A stretch of 64,000 bases of DNA from Galaxea fascicularis (taxonomy: Eukaryota > Cnidaria > Anthozoa > Scleractinia > Euphylliidae): contig OX419338.1 in NCBI GenBank assembly GCA_948470475.1, positions 26,945,636 to 27,009,635 of the forward strand, written 5' to 3'. Positions 43,325 through 54,451 of this stretch are shown one piece after another. Numbering within the stretch: position 1 is the first letter of the stretch; the number at the start of each line of letters is the position of its first letter. Made by a program: the position numbers and the translations under genes. The notes under the pieces are model-generated. The model was not told the origin of the DNA. It did no database searches and worked only from the letters and a program-made list of their open reading frames with translations.

Positions 43325-44172
43325 TGTGTTTTCACCTTTTTGCAGATGATGCAAATTTATTTTTTAAACATATAAGGACCTTAACATACTTGAAAGTGAA
43401 ATTAACGGTGAACTTGAAAAAGTACATATTTGGCTATCTGAAAATAAGCTTTCACTAAGTGTTAAAAAGTCAAATTTTGATATTTTTCATCCAGTACAAA
43501 AATGAATTCCCAAAAAGGTTATGCCATTTATAAATAATCATTCATTAACTGAGGAAACTTCCATTAGATACCTTGGAGTTTATATAGCTTCAAATATTAG
43601 TTCAAAGAACCATATTATCTATATTGCTAAAAAAAAAAAAGTCAAAAGAAGCATAGGCATTCTCTCTAAGCTTCGCTATGGCCTAAACACAAAAACGTTG
43701 CTAAGCCTGTATTATACCTTGTTAGAGCCACTCTTAAATAATTATAAACTTGCTTTGGGTAATGCATATCAGTCAACTTTGCAACCTTTATTTACATTAC
43801 AAAAGAAAGCTATAAGAATAATTACCTTCTCCAGCTTCACTGAACACTCAAGTCCTTTATTTAAGGAAATGAATGTTATTAAGCTGCCTGATATCATTAC
43901 CCTTCAACTTGCAATGTTTATGTTCCATTATCAACTTTAACCTTCAGTCTTTGATACCTTCTTTAATTCTGTTTGGAACATACATAGATATAACACTAGG
44001 TTATCCTCCAGGTTGAATTATGCTATCCCAAAAGCCAGAACAAATTATGGAATTTTTAACATGAGGTTCCAGGGTGCTACACTTGGAATAATATAAGTGA
44101 TGACATCAAGCTTCTCTTTCTTAAAAATTTTAAGAAAAAGTTTAAGTCGATTCGTATTGTTAAATACTAATT
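43325..44172 (+). pseudogene. Decayed LINE reverse-transcriptase 3' part
   Basis: The frame fragments read FHLFADDANLFFKH, then (43521-43940) IRYLGVYIASN, KRSIGILSKLRYGLN, LQKKAIRIITFSSF, and later ARTNYGIFNMRFQG. These match in order the C-terminal third of the LINE ORF at 46209-48980, from the FADD catalytic box to the end. The copy lacks everything upstream of the FADD box and has stops and frameshifts. It is in the opposite orientation to the intact relative. Confidence 0.85.
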
Positions 44173-44256
44173 GCAGATTGCACTACATTTTTTCTGGCTT
44201 TATACACATCTATGCATATACAAAGTAGACGCCTGCGCGGAAAACGAGGATTATTT

Positions 44257-45000
44257 ACAAAGAAGCTCGGCAGGCGCTCCTTCTCGAATAAAATTAGCAA
44301 GTTTTAAGTAATACTGGGCGATAGAGGAAGAGGACCAACCTATATGAGACACAACATCGGCTAGCTTTTAGCCAGAAAAGGTGAGGGTGAGGGCACATCC
44401 ACAACGGAAACTATGAAGAGTCTAGCCACCGTCTAAATTAGCCTGTTTAAGATGCAGACTTAAACAAGATTCAGAGGTAGAAGTTGTGAGCGGCTGATCA
44501 ACAACGAAACCCTGAGGATCCGTGGGCCGAAACAAAAAACCCCAGGAGAGATCGATGCCAAATTCCTATGCCACAGCAACATACATTTCAATAGCTCGAA
44601 TCGGGCATAGGCCAGGGTTAGGATGATGACGCATTCCGAAGAGATTGGCGGAACCATCACACAGAGTCTTGCCCCAAATTTGGTTAAACAGAAGACCACT
44701 TCCGTCGGGGAAATGGGCAATCTCGGGAGTCTTTACATGGCCCAAGTCACCTGCACGGTCCCCAGAATAAAAAAGACATTTAACAAAGGCTTGGTCACGT
44801 GCCAGAATAAATAAATCTGAAGGAGCGAGCTTAGCTAGTAATAAACGCTTTTCCAAGTGCCGGGAAAGTAACAATAATTTGTGTGGGAAGATTGGAGTAG
44901 CTTGCTTTTGTGTTACTCTTGCTTGAAGTTTTTCAGCTGTAACCTGCTTAAGATACAACTTTACAAGCTCATCTGTAGCGGGGTTGCCCTAATAGACTGA
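44257..45000 (-). pseudogene. DIRS/Ngaro-like tyrosine recombinase domain, decayed
   Basis: The minus-strand frame 44566-44958 gives VKCLFYSGDRAGDLGHVKT, a recombinase Arg box, and ends NPGLCPIRAIEMYVAVA. After a stop, the frame resumes to the left with LHSFRCGCAL (H-x-x-R box), VVSHIGW and AQYYLKLA (nucleophile region), ending near 44257. Stops within the domain make it inactive. This is the 3' coding region of the DIRS-like element whose gag, RT and RNase H lie at 49-52 kb. Confidence 0.75.
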
Positions 45001-45284
45001 CCTATTCCATTCTCCTTGATTCCCGGCTTCAGAAAATATTGAAGGGAGTTTGCCGATGTATGAATTAACCGTACCGTAGGCTAGACGGCGGGAACAGCCA
45101 CAAGTGAAAACGCCTCGCTGGCCAATATGAGGACAACCATTAGGATAAGGCTATGTTCTATCCATTTTATCTTTGTATGGAAGGAGCCGGCAGACGTCAA
45201 GGGGAAGAGCATCAAAGAGTGTCTTCTACCCCGGAAGTGCGTGCAAAAAATCGTAATACTCGTTACCAGACCTCTACATTCCAA

Positions 45285-45832
45285 AAATGAAAAATGCCTT
45301 ATTTGTTGCTCCAGAGTCTAACAGACTTTCTTATACTTGTGCCGTGTTAAGTCCATATTCTCTCACACCCACTGACTGAACATACAGAGCAAACAGCTCT
45401 TCTTGAGGAGAGAAACTGATTTTATCCTTTGGACAGAGAGGACCTGGAGCCCATTGTGTTGCCATGGCAATGTCAAAGTGGAACTTATCCTGGATGTTTG
45501 TGATGAGTATAACAACTGTGAAAAGTTTCAGTTCTATACAGCAAACGTCTTCAGAGATATTCCATTTTTTGTGATTTTACTTTATTTTGTGTCATCCTTA
45601 TGACGTCACAAGTTGCCTAATTTGCATAAATCAAAATCTTGAATAACTCGGCAACCAAGAATGCTATTACAATAAAATAAACGTTGTTCTTCATCATTTT
45701 GAAAGCTCTTTTGATCAAGCTAATGACAATTTTGGTGTCATATACACTTTAAGGGATTGCTTTTGCTTAGAATATGCAAAAGAATGGTGTCTATGCTAAA
45801 GGTGGTGAACTCTATCGTCAATTGTGGTGCGG
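45285..45832. other. Stretch between recombinase remnant and LINE tail
   Basis: No coding similarity to the DIRS-like element is visible here. It contains a CRE-like TGACGTCA at about 45601. It may be a separate insertion or strongly decayed element sequence. Confidence 0.3.
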
Positions 45833-48800
45833 TCAACAACAACAACAACAACAACAACAACTTTATTGACCCTTACACTTAAGAATATTGAAATTTACAT
45901 GAAATAAAAACTAAAACTAAAAGGGTCTTGGCTTCCTAAAATAACTAGAAAGTTAACAAGGCTAGGAAGCCAAATTACATAGAATAAATTACAATATTAG
46001 GGTCGAAAGAACACAGACACACACACACACACACAATTAAACTATAGATAACTATAAATAAACGAAATTTACAAGTCATGGGGAAAAAAGACAAATATAT
46101 TAGAAATGAAATCCTGAGTATGATAAGTGAAGAATTAAATGTAGAGCAACAAATAAATCAGAAATAACTGGGGAGAAATTCGTTACGAAAACAGAAACCA
46201 AAGTAACATTAATACTGGCATAACAATTCATTTTTTAATTTTGTTTTAAATTTACTGAAAGGAGTTGACTTTATATCTTTCCCAAGAGAGTTCCATACCT
46301 TTGGTCCTTGAAAGCGAATATTAAATATTCCATAGTTTGTTCTAGCTCGAGGCAGGTAATAAGATTGATTTGCTGCACTACGTGTATTGTAATTATGGAT
46401 ACTAAGTACTGAATTGAAGAAGCTATCAAAATTTGAAGGTAATAACTTGTTGTGAAATTTATGCATAAAAAGTGCAATATGAAATGTAACAAGATCAGAG
46501 AGCTTCATAATTGCTAATAATCTAAACAGTGGAGTTGAATGTTCATGAAATGAGGAAAAAGTCATGATTCGCATTGCTTTTTTCTGTAAAATATATAAAG
46601 GCTGAAGTGTAGTTGAGTATGTATTACCCCAGATAATTATACCATAAGTCAGAAATGGGTAGATTAAAGAGTAATAGAGATTAGTAAGAATATCAATATT
46701 AACATAATGGCGAAGCTTAGACAAGATCCCTACACTTCTTTTAATTTTCTTCACAATGCATGCAATTTGAGGTTTCCAGGATAAATTTGAATCAATTAAA
46801 ATTCCTAGGTATTTAATACAGGAATCCTGTTGCAACTGTTTCCCATTTAAAGTTAGGTGGAAGTTGAATGGAACTTTCCTTTGAGGAGGATGAAAAATTA
46901 CAAAACGGTTTTTTTCTATATTAAGAGAAAGTTTATTTGCACAAAGCCAGGAATTAACATTAGAGAGTTCATCATTAATACTTGCCTGTAGAGAGATGAG
47001 GTTTTTATGTTTGCAGAATAAATTACTGTCATCAGCAAATAAATGGAAATCAAGAACTTTAGAGCAATGGTGAAAGTCATTAATATATAACAAAAAAAGA
47101 ATTGGTCCAAGGACTGACCCCTGAGGAACGCCGCATGAAATATTGACAGAGGTAGAAGTTACACCATTTACAGTGACTGTTTGCAGACGATTTGCAAGAT
47201 ATGAACTAAACCACTGATTTGCAATCCCACGTATGCCATAGAACTCCAGTTTTTTTAACAATATCTCATGATTTATGGTATCAAATGCCTTACTGAAATC
47301 TAAGAATATACCACAAGAAAAATCCCTCTCGTCAATTGCCCTTTGAATTTTATCAACAATACTAAGGATAGCATGATCAGTGGAATGCTTAGCCCTAAAA
47401 CCAAATTGGTTATCAAAAAACACTTTTTTCTTTTCAAGGAAATCAACTAATCTATTGCACATAAGCTTTTCAAGCAATTTATTGAAAATAGACAGCAACG
47501 AGATTGGACGATAATTGGATAGGCAGGTCTGGGATCCCTTTTTATAGACTGGAATTACATTTGCTAATTTGAAGTTGTCTGGCACTATACCAGTCTCAAA
47601 GGAAGCATTGAACAAAACCTCTAGAGGCTTGGATACAACAGTTTTCAGAATTTTGAGAATAGTGACAGGTATACTAAAAGGACCAGTGGCTTTGCTAGAT
47701 TTCAGTTTAGTAATTTCAGATTCAATTTCCTCTGCTGTTGTAGGTGAAATAAAAAAGCTATTACAGAGAGGATTTTTTAAATACTCTAAAGGTGACATGT
47801 CAACATTTGGTATTGAGCAAGCAAGGTCCTTGCCAATATTAGCAAAAAAATTATTGAACATATCAGCAATCATATGACAATCAGTTGTGACATTATTATT
47901 TGTAGTAATTTTAATGGTTCTATGACTAGTTGGAGGCTTAAAATGGATAATTTGTTTAATACCATTCCAAATTTTTTTACTATCTTTAATATTTTTAAGA
48001 AAATAGTTACTGTAATATTGTTTTTTACTTAATTTCAATAGATGGTTTAATTTATTCCTATAAAGTTTAAACTTAGAGTGAAAGTAGCAAGATTTGGTCT
48101 TTAAATATTTGTCATAAAGTTTATTTTTTACTCGAATAGATACTTTTATTCCTTGGGTTATCCATGGCTTGGACTGAAATTTTAATTCTTTCTTAGATAA
48201 TTGTTTCAGGGGAATGTGTTTATCTACTACTTCAGAAATTGTGGAATAGAATTCAGTTAAACTCTCATTTATAAAGATATTATTCTCGTCTGAAAAGCCA
48301 AGATCTTTAGTCGTCAAGCCTCTCAGCTCTTTTCGCCCACGATAGAACATCTCCTTTGTATCACGCCGTGCAAACTTGACTACAATAGCAGGAGCAGATC
48401 GCTTTTCCTGATATTTCTGGCTTGTTGGAATACGATGACTTACCGAAATATCCTCAGGACTGACTGAAACACCCATCTTATCTCCGATTTTAATAACTAG
48501 TTCATTGGTATTTTCTTTAATATCCCTTTCTTTCGGAGGTAGAGGGATGCCATGGATTTCAAGGCACTCCCGCCTTGAATACTGCTCGAGCTCGTTGCAA
48601 GTTTTCTTTAAATTGGTTATTTTCCCTTCCAGTTGGAGCATCGTATTATTTAAGGCCTTGTTTTCTGTAGTGATGGTACTGAAGACCTTTTCGATACCAG
48701 ACATACGAGTGTTGGTTTCTTCGTACTTCTTGTTTGCTTCGTCGATGAATTTACGAAAATCAGCCATCTTGTCGGTTAACTCTTTGATTGTTGCTTTAAG

Positions 48801-49000
48801 CGGTAACAGCTTCACATCAAGGATTTCTTCCAAAATTTTTCTGGTTAGGGGCTCATTCCCCATGTTTAAATAGGTAGAACACAGAACACGAAACAGAAAT
48901 AGAAGAACTATACGAAAAATTCGACTAAAAGACGCAGACAATGAAAAAGACCATCTTTCCTCTCCGACCGCTGACCTCAATCCTCAAAGGAAAGAGCTTT
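45833..49000 (-). mobile_element. LINE insertion with (TTG)n tail
   Basis: The minus-strand element has a long ORF and ends, about 350 bp beyond the ORF stop, in GGGTCAATAAAG followed by about nine TTG units ((CAA)n on the plus strand at 45833-45861). It lies within the DIRS-like element and so is younger. The 5' boundary near 49000 is estimated from where DIRS coding resumes (about 49175). Confidence 0.75.
46209..48980 (-). CDS. LINE fusion ORF: ORF1-like plus reverse transcriptase, no endonuclease
   Basis: The ORF has 923 codons and no stop. A Met at 40 (MGNEPLTRK) may be the real start. Residues about 45-130 are coiled coil, followed by an ORF1p-like RNA-binding region (EQYSRRECLEIHGIP, then VSHRIP and AIVVKFARR) to about 240. 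At about residue 242 (near 48,255) the frame passes directly into the segment that normally links endonuclease to reverse transcriptase (KPWITQGI). It continues through all RT motifs: NYRPISLLS, FGFRAKHST, FLDFSKAFDT, GVPQGSVLGP and the catalytic HLFADD (FADD at 648-651), then the CR1/L2-like C-terminal part. The apurinic-type endonuclease domain expected between the two is absent. This is a deletion derivative that kept the frame. Confidence 0.85.
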   Translation of the reverse strand: MRSAVGEERWSFSLSASFSRIFRIVLLFLFRVLCSTYLNMGNEPLTRKILEEILDVKLLPLKATIKELTDKMADFRKFIDEANKKYEETNTRMSGIEKVFSTITTENKALNNTMLQLEGKITNLKKTCNELEQYSRRECLEIHGIPLPPKERDIKENTNELVIKIGDKMGVSVSPEDISVSHRIPTSQKYQEKRSAPAIVVKFARRDTKEMFYRGRKELRGLTTKDLGFSDENNIFINESLTEFYSTISEVVDKHIPLKQLSKKELKFQSKPWITQGIKVSIRVKNKLYDKYLKTKSCYFHSKFKLYRNKLNHLLKLSKKQYYSNYFLKNIKDSKKIWNGIKQIIHFKPPTSHRTIKITTNNNVTTDCHMIADMFNNFFANIGKDLACSIPNVDMSPLEYLKNPLCNSFFISPTTAEEIESEITKLKSSKATGPFSIPVTILKILKTVVSKPLEVLFNASFETGIVPDNFKLANVIPVYKKGSQTCLSNYRPISLLSIFNKLLEKLMCNRLVDFLEKKKVFFDNQFGFRAKHSTDHAILSIVDKIQRAIDERDFSCGIFLDFSKAFDTINHEILLKKLEFYGIRGIANQWFSSYLANRLQTVTVNGVTSTSVNISCGVPQGSVLGPILFLLYINDFHHCSKVLDFHLFADDSNLFCKHKNLISLQASINDELSNVNSWLCANKLSLNIEKNRFVIFHPPQRKVPFNFHLTLNGKQLQQDSCIKYLGILIDSNLSWKPQIACIVKKIKRSVGILSKLRHYVNIDILTNLYYSLIYPFLTYGIIIWGNTYSTTLQPLYILQKKAMRIMTFSSFHEHSTPLFRLLAIMKLSDLVTFHIALFMHKFHNKLLPSNFDSFFNSVLSIHNYNTRSAANQSYYLPRARTNYGIFNIRFQGPKVWNSLGKDIKSTPFSKFKTKLKNELLCQY

Positions 49001-49403
49001 GCGCCTAGGAGGGGTGCACCGGCGCCTAACGTCATTGACGAAAGTTAAAGGTGTGGTCATTAGGTTAATTACAAAAGCGGCAAGCAACAGCAGGCTGAAA
49101 CAGCCGAGCCACCGAAGGAAGGACCTGAAAAGAGAAAAGGCGGCTAAGCTACAAACAAAAATATGCGAGAGACACTAGTCATACAATTCCTTAAAGCACG
49201 TCAGTCCTGTTACAAGAGTATGTGTGACCATAAGCCTATTAGAACTAGAGAGAAAGTCAGGTATAAGAATAATTGGGGGAAAGGCATAGGGATTTGCAAA
49301 GTTCCCTATCAAGTGGAGGCCATTGGGCGAAGACATTGGTACCTGAAGAGCCAGGAACCGGGTAAAGAGAGAAAAAGGGAGGGCAGAAACCTGACATGGA
49401 GCT

Positions 49404-49928
49404 CTACACATTTGAGGGCAAGGCCATTAAATCAACAGAGTGACCCAAAGGTCCACCAAAAGAACTTTGAAGTCGCGCCAAAACACGCGGCGAAAGTTTT
49501 GAGTCTTGCAAAGAAAGAGTGCGAGAAGGAGGCTCAGCGACGATAAGTTTGGAAGGAATGTGAAAAAGGTTAAAGAGGATGTTGGAAGCGGAAATAATGC
49601 CAAACAAATGCTTCAACGCAGCAATAAGAGATTGGGATTTTGTACCCTGGCGGTGCCAAGCCTTTAAGAGCACCTGACTGACTGTAAACACGTCAACCCA
49701 ACAATTGCTAACAGCGGAGGATAACGACTCCAAAGCATTACACAAAGAAAGAATTTCCTTGCAGTTTATATGAAGGGTGGACTGAGAAGAAGGCCAGTAA
49801 TCCCGGATAGCCACAGATTTAAGATCAGGGCTAAGAACTGCACCCCACGCAGAGTAGAGAACTAGCTGACGATGAAATTCCGAACGCCAAGGAAGGACTG
49901 ATCCTGCCAGGACACCAAGAAAGTCCAA
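49404..49928 (-). pseudogene. RNase H domain of the DIRS-like element
   Basis: The frame reads SAWGAVLSPDLK, LHINCKEILSLCNALESL, NCWVDVFTVSQVLLKAWHR and FHIPSKLIVAEPPSR, the usual RNase H blocks of DIRS-like elements, with the D-x-Q strand and HIPSKLxxAxxPSR tail. The usual Asp of the FTDSQ motif appears as Val (FTVSQ), which would remove a catalytic residue. A continuation at 49175-49411 (AFPPIILIPDFLS) belongs to the same polyprotein in another frame. Confidence 0.75.
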
Positions 49929-49987
49929 GACTCAATCTCTAACACAAAAGACCCAGAAAGGGGAATGGGACCGGAAGAACGTGCAGC

Positions 49988-50185
49988 CTAACTAATGGCT
50001 GAGTTAATCTCGTTTGTAAGCATACGGGCACCCAGGAAGGCTAAGGCAAAAGAAGTGCATTTTCCGGAGAGCCGTTGCAGGGTTTTAAGGTCAATGGAGT
50101 TAGAACCCACAAAACGCATAAGATGACAAAATTGGCGTTTTTTGCCCTCTAACAAAAGGAAAGCCTGCTTAACAGAATCCACCAT
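49988..50185 (-). pseudogene. Reverse transcriptase C-terminal fragment, DIRS-like
   Basis: The 65-codon frame (VDSVKQAFLLLEGKK, LKTLQRLSGKCTSFALAF) is the connection between RT and RNase H in DIRS-like polyproteins. Upstream RT sequence up to about 50.9 kb is too decayed to trace continuously. Confidence 0.65.
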
Positions 50186-51305
50186 AAATCCCAGATAAGG
50201 TAGCTCATCGAGGGATAAGAATCAACTTATTAAGGCCTAGAAAATAACCAAACCTAATCAAAGTGTAACACACAATGAAAACCGCCGAGGAGGCTGCCGC
50301 AAAATAGCGGGCCGCAAAATAGCGCTTAAGAGAGGACATGCGCTCCTAAACAGATGATAGAGGGGACATGCGGAGTTCCCCGGTGTCTCGGTCGTCGATA
50401 TATAGCGAGCATGGCCGGAATTGACAGTGATTGGGAATAGTGCGGGGAACGAAGGCCAGTAGAATGGTAAATGAAGGCCGAACTCTTCCAGCCAAAAGAG
50501 ATAGTATTACTTACGAATTACCACCCGGCCCATTGAAAACCGAAAAAAGTGCGACTTTCGGTAGAGAGAAGTGTCCTTTATGAAGAGATTTAAGAATCTG
50601 TCGTCATTACACAAACGCGGTTTTCTCGGTTCGACGGTCAGGGGTGCATAAGTATGGAGGGTCGACTTCTCCCACCTTACCCCAAATAGAAATAGCCCCC
50701 AAAGCTAATATGCTGAGTATCATATGAGTGATAAAAAGAGTATAGGGTTTGCACGAAACTGAATTTTGAAAAACCACCGGCCGAAGGGGGTATTACAGAG
50801 TCGTGTGATTGACCTTTACACTGTCCTTTAAAAGATCGGAAGAAGGCAAAAACGTCTACCTTATTTCTGATCCAGGCCAATGCCAGCTCGGATTGTTCTT
50901 AAGGAGCGATGGCTGTAATATCCTCCCAAGCTTGGACATGACTGTGAAGACTCCTAACGCTAAAGCTTTCTCGATCACGGAAGGCATGGAGAGAAACATC
51001 GGCTAACTGCTGCCCCGCGGCCACAGCGTCCACAAAACCTTGTGCAATGTGTGTAATGTTGGCTGTCACAAGTTTCCTGAGCCTGATCTAAATAATTGCC
51101 AAAAAAATCAACCCAACGCATAGAGTTTGGACTTCCAGAAAGAGGACTGAAGGCTTCAGTACATTTCCAATCCGGGAAGGAAGGGTGAATACGCGGTCGG
51201 TTGTGTGAAGGCTAAGAAAGCAAGAATAAATATAGAGTGAGCCTAAGCAGACCCAGGGAATGACAGCTTGAGCCTCAGTAATCCGAGCAGGAATTAGACT
51301 CCTGT

Positions 51306-52035
51306 TCAAGCCGTCATTCTTGAGTGCCGCGGGGAAGCAGGGGTAAACAATAAAATAAGAAACAAATATGAGCAGTACAGGCGTTTAATACCAATGAATT
51401 GAAACATTCCTGTTACAAAAAACCCTGAGGGTAAGAAACAATGATAAATTGGGAAAGTTCGCGCAGAACTAGGGCCCTGTCCTTGGCTTGAGCGCTGGCT
51501 AGAACTAGAAGCAGAAGGCCTAGAGTATGAAGAAAAACGGGGGTTGAAACCAAGCCGGCCTTGAAAGCCTTGTTGTCGTCTGCGAAAGCACGTGAAGACT
51601 ACGTGACCAGGGGAACCACAGAAGAAACATACAACCCTCGAGGAACGAGGTCTGGGACCTGTGGTCAAGGTAGATAATGAGCTCCTCTTGAATGCTTTAT
51701 CCACTTTGGCGATACACTCCAACGCCTTGGTATAATCTTGAAACTTGTATGTGAGCTTGTTTAAAAGAACCCTCAAGATCTGGCAAGCTAGCCTGAAGAA
51801 AGGAGGCCTTAGGATCATTGGTACGGTGAGCCTCCATACTCGCGGCCTCAGCCATGGAAACTGTTGTTTACTTGCCAAAATCAGCTTGGCTACGCAGGCC
51901 ATACTTGGACAAACGTAACACCTGAGAGCAGAAGTCTCCTTTAGAGTGGCTTTCAAGGGACTCGATTCTTTTCAGAAGGGAAGAAACAGTAGTCCAGAAT
52001 TCATCGAACTGTGCGAAAGCCAGAGTGTCATAGTG
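51306..52035 (-). pseudogene. gag-like region with CCHC zinc knuckle
   Basis: The 216-codon frame at 51306-51956 contains CFFCGSPGHVVFTC, a C-x2-C-x4-H-x4-C knuckle, followed by a Ser/Gln/Arg-rich tail. Upstream (to about 52035, another frame) are coiled-coil-like residues (FDEFWTTVSSLLKRIESLES). The order relative to RT and RNase H fits the first ORF of the DIRS-like element. Confidence 0.65.
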
Positions 52036-52144
52036 GACGTACGTGTCAACTTATCCTCCCTTTCACTTATTCTCATTACTCATCTACATATTTATCTGCT
52101 GGAAATGCTGAATACTATAAGTTTGGCTACCGTCATTCGCGTCT

Positions 52145-53000
52145 ACATGTCCCGGCATAGTAAATCGAACCCAATCGAACTAAATTTCAATCGAACTCAA
52201 TCGAACTCAATCGGTGGATTGAGTTCGATTGAGTTCGGCAATCGAACGAAATCGAACTCACCGAAAAGAAAAAAAATCAATCGAACCCAATCGAACGTTC
52301 GATTTTCGAACTCGTGATTTATGTAAAACAGACGTTGAAAATCCATTACCAGATCTTAGGGCCTGATTACATGAGCCGGGCTGGCCCGGTTAACCGGGCT
52401 GGTTTGAGTTTGCCGGGATCTCGGCATGTTTGTTAAACGCGACAAAAATCAACTTCGCGATTACATGACAACGGGGCCAGCCCACACCGAATCAGCCCGG
52501 CTCATGTAATCAGGCCCTTAGAAGCTCGAGTTACTTCAGCCCTGAGTGTAGCGCAAGTGTTTTTCGTAAACGAAGAAATTCCGCAGAAATGGCTTCAGAC
52601 GAGTTGTGGATCGTAAGCTACAAATGTATAGTCAAAGGCTACCAGGAATGCCGCTTTGACGTTTTTGAGCTTTGTTTTGTTCTGTTCTGTTGCCGTGGAC
52701 AGTTTATAAATGGGGTTTTGTTATTGAGTAAATAGTAAAAAAAGCGCAACAAAAACTTGCTTTGACGGGCTTGCTTTGGGCTTGCTTTGTATAGGTTCAC
52801 CAGAGCCAATCGAACGAAATCCATTTAATTGTGTTCGATTGAGTTCGGTTTCCGAACTCAATCGAACACAATCAGATGGATTGAGTTCGATTGAGTTCGA
52901 TTTGTTCGATTGAATTCGATTTGTTCGGAAATCGAACTCACTGAATTGAGTTCGATTGAGTTCGATTTTCGAACGTTCGATTTACTATGCCGGGACATGT
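52145..53000. mobile_element. Foldback element packed with TCGAACTCAAT repeats
   Basis: The ends ACATGTCCCGGCATAGTAAA and beyond are a perfect 26-bp inverted repeat (52145-52170 and 52975-53000). Inside each end (52165-52315 and 52805-52985) the words TCGAACTCAA and TTGAGTTCGA recur many times in both orientations. ACATGT flanks both sides and could be part of the inverted repeat or a 6-bp target duplication. No transposase is present. Confidence 0.85.
52359..52517. mobile_element. 159-bp MITE with TTA target duplication (Harbinger-like)
   Basis: The termini, beginning GGGCCTGATTACATGAGCC, are perfect inverted repeats of 25 bp, and TTA flanks both sides (52356-52358, 52518-52520). A 3-bp TTA duplication is characteristic of PIF/Harbinger-type elements. 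It is inserted in the larger foldback element. Confidence 0.85.
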
Positions 53001-53475
53001 GGAGGCGACTGGTACAACGACAGAACCTGTATTCAGTGACGAGGCTCCCCCGCATTATCTTACTTAGTGAACAAGTCTTGCGCACCTTACGATTTTAGAA
53101 GAGGTAACAGGATCATTGTACCACGCTTCAATTCGTACTTCCTTAAAACCTCTATTAACCATAGAGGTGCTATCTTATGGAACGCTGTTTGCACGCTCTA
53201 AAAGGGCTCCCAATTTATGGCTTTTTATCGCGTGACGTGAAGAAGGACAGGTATATCAAGGATCTAGATTTCAGTGCCCAGTCAATTCAGATTTCAAATG
53301 TTTTTAGATTTCATGACTCTTATTGTCATAGTTATTTATTTAAAATTGTGTCTGTATTTTATCTAATTTGAATCCTATAATCACATTATTCTTATCATTC
53401 TTTTAATATCACTGTTTAGATGAAATTTATTCGTTTTAACACGTATTAACTGACTGATTTTTAATATGTATCCGC
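53001..53475. other. AT-rich spacer, no gene seen
   Basis: Only short ORFs (60-65 codons) that match nothing. Confidence 0.4.
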
Positions 53476-54317
53476 ATCCTATATACACGACCCCACAAGC
53501 ATATGCTTTAAACTTTCATCGTGTTTAGATAAAGGATATGTATGTATGTAGGGAAATAGACAGAAAATATACACAACGTGAGGGAAAGGTACTGAGAACG
53601 CAGGAAAAAACAAACGGGTCTTGTGAATAACGAAGCTGTAAATAAAACACAGCCAAAATGCGACAAAACTACAAATTATAGAAAACATTCGACGGACAGC
53701 AAAATCCGATGAGGCAAGCAAACTGCACAAAGAAACAAATTTGGAAATAACGCGCCACGAAAATGGCGAACGTAAAAATTACAATGCAGCCAAAAAACAC
53801 AAATGAAACAAAAGACGAAATGACAAGGGAGATAAGAGACGGCGGGAGATACGAAGCAGTCCGAATGAGTGAATGTGCGTGAGAAATGAACAAACAAAAG
53901 GCTGGGTGCGATGGGAAGAAGCATGGAGGAATATAACAGTTTAAAAAACATATGTTTAATAATGGGAACGAAACTTATCGTTCAGCCAAAAAGTATAAAC
54001 TGCAATGCAACAAAACACACGAGGGAAATATAAAAAACTTCGCAGCGAGCGGAAACAACATCTCATACAAAAACTGCTGGGAAACAAAACAAACATGAGC
54101 TGTTGTAACAAAGCCAAAACATCCCACGCCACCAAAAGATAAACGCATAAACGGAATGAATATGCGCGGGAGAGAACACTGAACGGAGAAATAAAATAGG
54201 GAACCTAAGACTTCTCATGCAGCCAAAATATAAACAAATTAAATACGAACAAATGCATGAGGAAATGACTTCGCAGTGAGCCGAAACAACATCTAATACA
54301 AAAAGAACGTACAACAA
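53476..54317. repeat. A-rich diverged tandem repeats, period about 231 bp
   Basis: CTTCGCAGCGAGCGGAAACA at 54038 recurs as CTTCGCAGTGAGCCGAAACA at 54269, both followed by ACATCT and ATACAAAAA. Further diverged copies of CAGCCAAAA with ATAAAC lie at about 53650, 53790, 53983 and 54222. The plus strand is A-rich and T-poor, which opens several meaningless minus-strand ORFs of 74-91 codons. Confidence 0.65.
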
Positions 54318-54451
54318 TAGATGGTTGTCACGTTACGTCATCGCCGCCATGCTGGTGGACGGTAAACAATGGACCTCTCATTAGCTCGTTTTTTGTTCAA
54401 CCACCAGCATTTGTCTATTTCACTATTGTCATCTGTGTCTCTAGAGATTGG
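54318..54451. repeat. Dispersed repeat, copy A
   Basis: Contains CACGTTACGTCATCGCCGCC and ATGCTGGTGGACGGTAAACA. It matches 63631-63763 over about 130 bp in the same orientation. An unrelated inverted-repeat element at 56.4 kb shares the GCCGCCATGACGTCA flavour. Confidence 0.85.

Larger units (their letters stand above)
44257..52035 (-). mobile_element. Degenerate DIRS-like retrotransposon split by a LINE
   Basis: In minus-strand order the parts are gag with a zinc knuckle (52035-51306), reverse transcriptase remnants (about 50880-49988), RNase H (49928-49404), then a foreign LINE (about 49000-45833), an unrelated or decayed stretch, and the tyrosine recombinase (about 45000-44257). The order gag-RT-RH-YR is that of DIRS-like/Ngaro elements. 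Many stops and shifts show it is dead. Ends were not resolved, and no split direct repeats could be recognised. Confidence 0.65.

Noticed and set aside
53479..54317. Several 74-91-codon hydrophobic minus-strand ORFs
   Set aside because: They arise from the A-rich, T-poor plus strand of a diverged tandem repeat and overlap each other.
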